Positions 61,151 through 64,000 of a stretch of 64,000 nucleotides of DNA are shown here, one piece after another. The stretch comes from Kibdelosporangium persicum. Lineage in GTDB: Bacteria > Actinomycetota > Actinomycetes > Mycobacteriales > Pseudonocardiaceae. How positions within the stretch are numbered: the stretch's first letter is position 1; each line of letters starts with the position of its first letter. The stretch spans positions 913,629 to 977,628 of the forward strand of contig NZ_JAAATY010000001.1 in assembly GCF_013280595.1 (NCBI RefSeq), in the 5' to 3' direction. The position numbers and the translations under genes were made by a program. The notes under the pieces are model-generated. The model had not been told where the DNA came from. It worked only from the letters and a program-made list of their open reading frames with translations, and did not search any database.

Positions 61151-61984
61151 GTGAGTGCTCCAGGTGGGGGATACCAAGGACTCGGTTACTACGACGAGCC
61201 ACAGCCGAAGAAGCCGACCGGCCTGATCGTGTCGGTCGTGGTGGCCGCCGTCGTGGTGGTCGGCCTCGTGATGACGCTGCTGATCGTGAACCCGACCAGC
61301 CAGGTCGCCGGTGAACCGCTGGCCGTGGCCAACCCGACCCTGCCCGCCCCGTCGTCGACGCGGTCGGGCCCGTCGAACAACCCGCTGCAGCCCAAGGCCA
61401 CCGGCGCGCCGAAGGTCGAGGGCTGGAAGGTGATCGCGGTCAACGACGGCCGGGAGCTGCAGACCACCAAGGCGTACGACGTGCCGCAGACCTGGGAGCC
61501 ACTCACTTCCAACGCCTCGTTCGGCTCGGGTGACGGCAAGTTCACCATCTACACGCCGGCGATCTACATGAAGGGCTTCTGCTCGGGCGTGCCCAGCTCG
61601 TTCCGCGCCCTGGCCGGCCTGCTGACCGTGCAGAACAGCGGGGACAACGCCGCGCAGTCGATCGCGGCGGCGCAACGCCTGGCCGACGGCGTGTACACGA
61701 CCAAGGCGGGCGCGAAGCCCAAGGTCACCATGGGCCAGCCGCAGCCGGTGGTGGTCGACCGGGACAAGAAGGCGCACACCGTCACGGCGAAGCTGGCGAT
61801 CACGCCGGGGCCCGAGGACAAGTGCCCGGTGACGTCGGCCGCGGTCAGCGTCGTGGTGCTGGAGTCCAAGCCGACCGACAAGACCAGCGTGGTCGTGGCC
61901 GCGTTCGCCGACCAGGGCATTCCCGAGGCCACCGCCGAGGGCGACCTGCAGAAGATCGTGACGAGCCTGCACCCGGCCAACTGA
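61151..61984 (+). CDS. membrane-anchored protein of unknown function
   Basis: 277 residues from a GTG at 61151; TAGTCT at 61138-61143 lies 7 nt upstream. A short cytosolic G/Y/P-rich start is followed by one membrane span (L-I-V-S-V-V-V-A-A-V-V-V-V-G-L-V-M-T-L-L-I) and a P/S/T linker. An extracellular domain follows (about 80-277) with D-V-P-Q-T-W-E-P, two cysteines near 139 and 235, and a closing L-Q-K-I-V-T-S-L. The closest relative within the window is the protein at 58395. Function unknown. Confidence 0.78.
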   Translation: MSAPGGGYQGLGYYDEPQPKKPTGLIVSVVVAAVVVVGLVMTLLIVNPTSQVAGEPLAVANPTLPAPSSTRSGPSNNPLQPKATGAPKVEGWKVIAVNDGRELQTTKAYDVPQTWEPLTSNASFGSGDGKFTIYTPAIYMKGFCSGVPSSFRALAGLLTVQNSGDNAAQSIAAAQRLADGVYTTKAGAKPKVTMGQPQPVVVDRDKKAHTVTAKLAITPGPEDKCPVTSAAVSVVVLESKPTDKTSVVVAAFADQGIPEATAEGDLQKIVTSLHPAN

Positions 61985-62023
61985 TCGGGGCGCAGGCTCC
62001 ACCTGGACATCAGGTCTCACGGG

Positions 62024-62058
62024 ACAGGCCCGGCACTCACGCGGAGTGCCGGGCCTGT
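62024..62058. terminator. strong bidirectional terminator hairpin
   Basis: Perfect 15-bp stem (62024-62038 with 62044-62058) and a 5-nt loop. It lies 40 bp after the stop codon of one gene and 8 bp before that of the convergent ALF/LGFP gene, so it probably ends both transcripts. Confidence 0.85.
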
Positions 62059-62065
62059 TCGTGGA

Positions 62066-64000
62066 TCAGCGGCGGTAGTCCCACGTCTTGCCGTTGGACA
62101 GGTCGTGGTCGATGTTCCCGTTCTGGAACACGCTCCGGCGGATGGTTCCGCCTGCCGATTTCTCGTCTTCGAGCGGGTAGCCGAGATACGACTTCTCCCA
62201 GCCCAACGACGACCAGTGCGTCCGGATCGCGCCGTACACCAGGTGTGCCCCGGTGTTCGGGCTCCAGTAGATCGACGCGCCGTCGGTGAAGTGGTTGAAC
62301 GCGCCGATGCCGTCCGGGGTGCCGGTCGCGTCCTGCACCGGCAGCTTCCACTTGTGCCCGCCCACGGACTGGAACTTGGTCAGGATCGGTCCCCAGACGT
62401 TGTGCACGCCGGTCGCCTGGCTCCAGTACGCCCGCGAGTTGTTGAAGTCCTTGTACCGCACGCCACCCTCGACGACCTCGGCGCCCTTCGACGCACCGAT
62501 GAAGGTGCGCCACGCGTCGTCGTTGTGCCAGCGCAGCATGATCTGCGTGGTGATGATCGGGTTCGGGCCGACCACGCTCCACGTCGACTCGGTCTTGAAC
62601 GCGGACTGGGTGTCCCACGGATTCTGGCCGCTTTCGTTGGCGGCGTACAACGCGGCGCCGTAGTGCCGCAGGAAACGACCGGGCAGGGCCTTGGACTCCA
62701 ACGACACACCAGAACCAGAGTGGCCCAGCTTCGGGCACCACGTGGCGTCCTTCTTGAACACGTCACTGCCATCACTGGCGTGCAACTTCACCCGCTGATC
62801 CTGCTGACGCAGATAGCTACCGACCTTCGTGGCCGACTCGAACGAGTAGCAGGCCGCGTCGGCCAGGCCGGTGACGACCTTCCAGGTCGCCTCGCCCAGC
62901 GGCGCTTCACCTGCTGTGGTGCTGGGTGTTCCCGGCGTGATGACCGCGTCGCCACCGCCGGTCCGCACATGCCAGCCCTTCACCCCCGGCGTCGTGGTCA
63001 TCAACGCCTGGTTGAGCACGGCATACTGCGTCTCCGACAAGAACCTCGTGACATCCGCCGCAGTACCCGCCAGCGCGGCGTTGGCCGCGGCGACCAAACG
63101 CGGCCGCACCCGGCCTGCTTCGGCCTTGGCCTTGATCTCACGGACCTTCTGCCGGTCAGCCTCCTCACGCAGAGCCTTCTCCCGAGCAGCGTCACGCTCA
63201 TCGGCCGCCTTCATACCGGTGTCGATGAACGCCTTCCAATCCGCCGGATTGGTACTGCGCAACGCGGCGTCCGCGGCGTTCTTCACCTCGATGTGCCGCG
63301 GCTGCGCCAGCTCCGGCGTGGTCAGCAACTGACGGATGAAATTGTCGTCCGACAGCGTCAGCCAGCCTTCCGGCGCGATGATCCCCAGCAGCGCGGCCGC
63401 GTTCTTCTTCGCCTGCTTGGCAGCCAGAATCCGCGCGGCCTCCTCGCTTTCCTGCTTGGCCTTCTCGATCGCGTCGCGCTGGTCCTCGATGTGCAGGGTG
63501 TAGATCGTGGTGGTGATGAACGTCTTCCACGCCACCGCGTCACCACCCCACGCGTCCACCGCGCCCTGCTTGACCTTCGGGCCGGTCGAGCGGCGCCACA
63601 CCTGGTAGACGAAGTTCTGGTCGTTGCCGTCCAGCATCGCCGCATCCGCCGGGATCTCCGCGAACGCCGCCGCGTTCTGCCGCGCCTCCCGCGCCTGACG
63701 CGCCTCTTCCGTACGCCGGGCATACTCAATATGGTCACGATCGACAAAATCATGAATACCAGTACGGATGAACGCCGTCGCATCCGGCGCATCCGGCGTA
63801 TCCACCACAATCCGGTAAACCCGGTAAGCCTCAGCCTTCGTCAGCGGATACTTGTCCGGACTGATCCGGTCATACACCCGGAACACGAAATTCTTGTCCG
63901 ACAACATCAACCACTCATCGGTCGCCTCACCGACCTCGATCGCGCGCACCGCACGGACCTTCTCCACCTCAGTGGACTCCGGCATCGCGGTGGCCGCCGG
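62066..64000 (-). CDS. ALF-repeat/LGFP-repeat exported protein (5' end outside the window)
   Basis: At least 640 residues; the frame stays open to the window edge, and the residues just before the first Met (P-A-A-T-A) look like a signal-peptide cleavage site, so the true start lies beyond 64000. Three to four ALF repeats (W-L-M-L-S-D-K-N-F-V-F-R-V and similar) with intervening charged coiled-coil stretches (A-R-x-A-R-E-A-R-Q) make up about residues 1-290. An AbfB-like beta-trefoil segment follows, then C-terminal LGFP repeats (V-W-G-P-I, V-Y-G-A-I, L-G-Y-P-L). LGFP repeats bind cell-wall arabinogalactan or peptidoglycan, so the protein probably sits on the cell surface. Confidence 0.85.
   Translation of the reverse strand, partial: PAATAMPESTEVEKVRAVRAIEVGEATDEWLMLSDKNFVFRVYDRISPDKYPLTKAEAYRVYRIVVDTPDAPDATAFIRTGIHDFVDRDHIEYARRTEEARQAREARQNAAAFAEIPADAAMLDGNDQNFVYQVWRRSTGPKVKQGAVDAWGGDAVAWKTFITTTIYTLHIEDQRDAIEKAKQESEEAARILAAKQAKKNAAALLGIIAPEGWLTLSDDNFIRQLLTTPELAQPRHIEVKNAADAALRSTNPADWKAFIDTGMKAADERDAAREKALREEADRQKVREIKAKAEAGRVRPRLVAAANAALAGTAADVTRFLSETQYAVLNQALMTTTPGVKGWHVRTGGGDAVITPGTPSTTAGEAPLGEATWKVVTGLADAACYSFESATKVGSYLRQQDQRVKLHASDGSDVFKKDATWCPKLGHSGSGVSLESKALPGRFLRHYGAALYAANESGQNPWDTQSAFKTESTWSVVGPNPIITTQIMLRWHNDDAWRTFIGASKGAEVVEGGVRYKDFNNSRAYWSQATGVHNVWGPILTKFQSVGGHKWKLPVQDATGTPDGIGAFNHFTDGASIYWSPNTGAHLVYGAIRTHWSSLGWEKSYLGYPLEDEKSAGGTIRRSVFQNGNIDHDLSNGKTWDYRR

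Overview
The window is very GC-rich, densely coded DNA from an actinomycete. Three things suggest a Pseudonocardiaceae-like filamentous actinobacterium (Amycolatopsis, Kibdelosporangium, Lentzea and relatives), although a genus cannot be fixed from the sequence alone. These are the gene content (XRE/DUF5753 and DUF6879 pairs, MocR, DUF4439 beside rimP, NACHT ATPases, CGNR zinc finger), the many GTG starts with GTGA/ATGA stop-start overlaps, and the large number of apparently leaderless genes with a TANNNT box 5-8 nt before the start codon.

The backbone is the conserved translation/RNA cluster on the minus strand, read right to left: rimP-nusA-ylxR-infB-DUF503-rbfA (54.1-48.1 kb), then truB-ribF (26.5-24.6 kb), then rpsO-pnp-pepR-dapB (16.5-11.2 kb). 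Accessory blocks interrupt it. Between rbfA and truB lie a TRM11-like methyltransferase, an AraC regulator with two ABC half-transporters, a third ABC exporter, two tandem-repeat arrays, an SNF2 helicase, an ArsR-SRPBCC fusion, a secreted esterase, nrnA (inverted relative to the backbone), a CGNR protein, MATE and MFS transporters, an XRE/DUF5753 regulator and a large NACHT ATPase. Between ribF and rpsO lie thpR, a two-component system, a HEPN/Abi-like gene, a TspO-like protein and an ArsR-SRPBCC pair.

The left end (0-11 kb) is accessory: a GNAT and a VTT membrane protein; a MocR regulator diverging from an EamA transporter with interlocking start codons; two tandem DUF1996 exported proteins; a three-gene operon of a Cys-rich double-psi barrel protein, a Tat protein and a MauE-like membrane protein; and a DUF6879/DUF5753 cluster. 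The right end (54-64 kb) has a lipoprotein and DUF4439 pair, a class V aminotransferase, a yjbQ gene with a 1-nt frameshift, a membrane protein, an HTH/membrane pair, a HAD phosphatase and the 3' part of a large ALF/LGFP-repeat exported protein.

The most unusual non-coding features are: (1) a 506-bp array of 23 units of exactly 22 bp, built from four unit types arranged as 66-bp trimers, just downstream of the SNF2 helicase (39764-40269); (2) a second, looser 31-32-bp array (42432-42622) in which the neighbouring ABC gene terminates; (3) four copies of a dispersed ~50-bp palindrome with a conserved loop, three of them between convergent genes and two supplying the stop codon of the preceding gene; (4) a ~50-bp element duplicated at 36657 and 42339; and (5) a MerR-type promoter in front of an ABC exporter. 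No tRNA, rRNA, CRISPR array, integrase or transposase was recognised.
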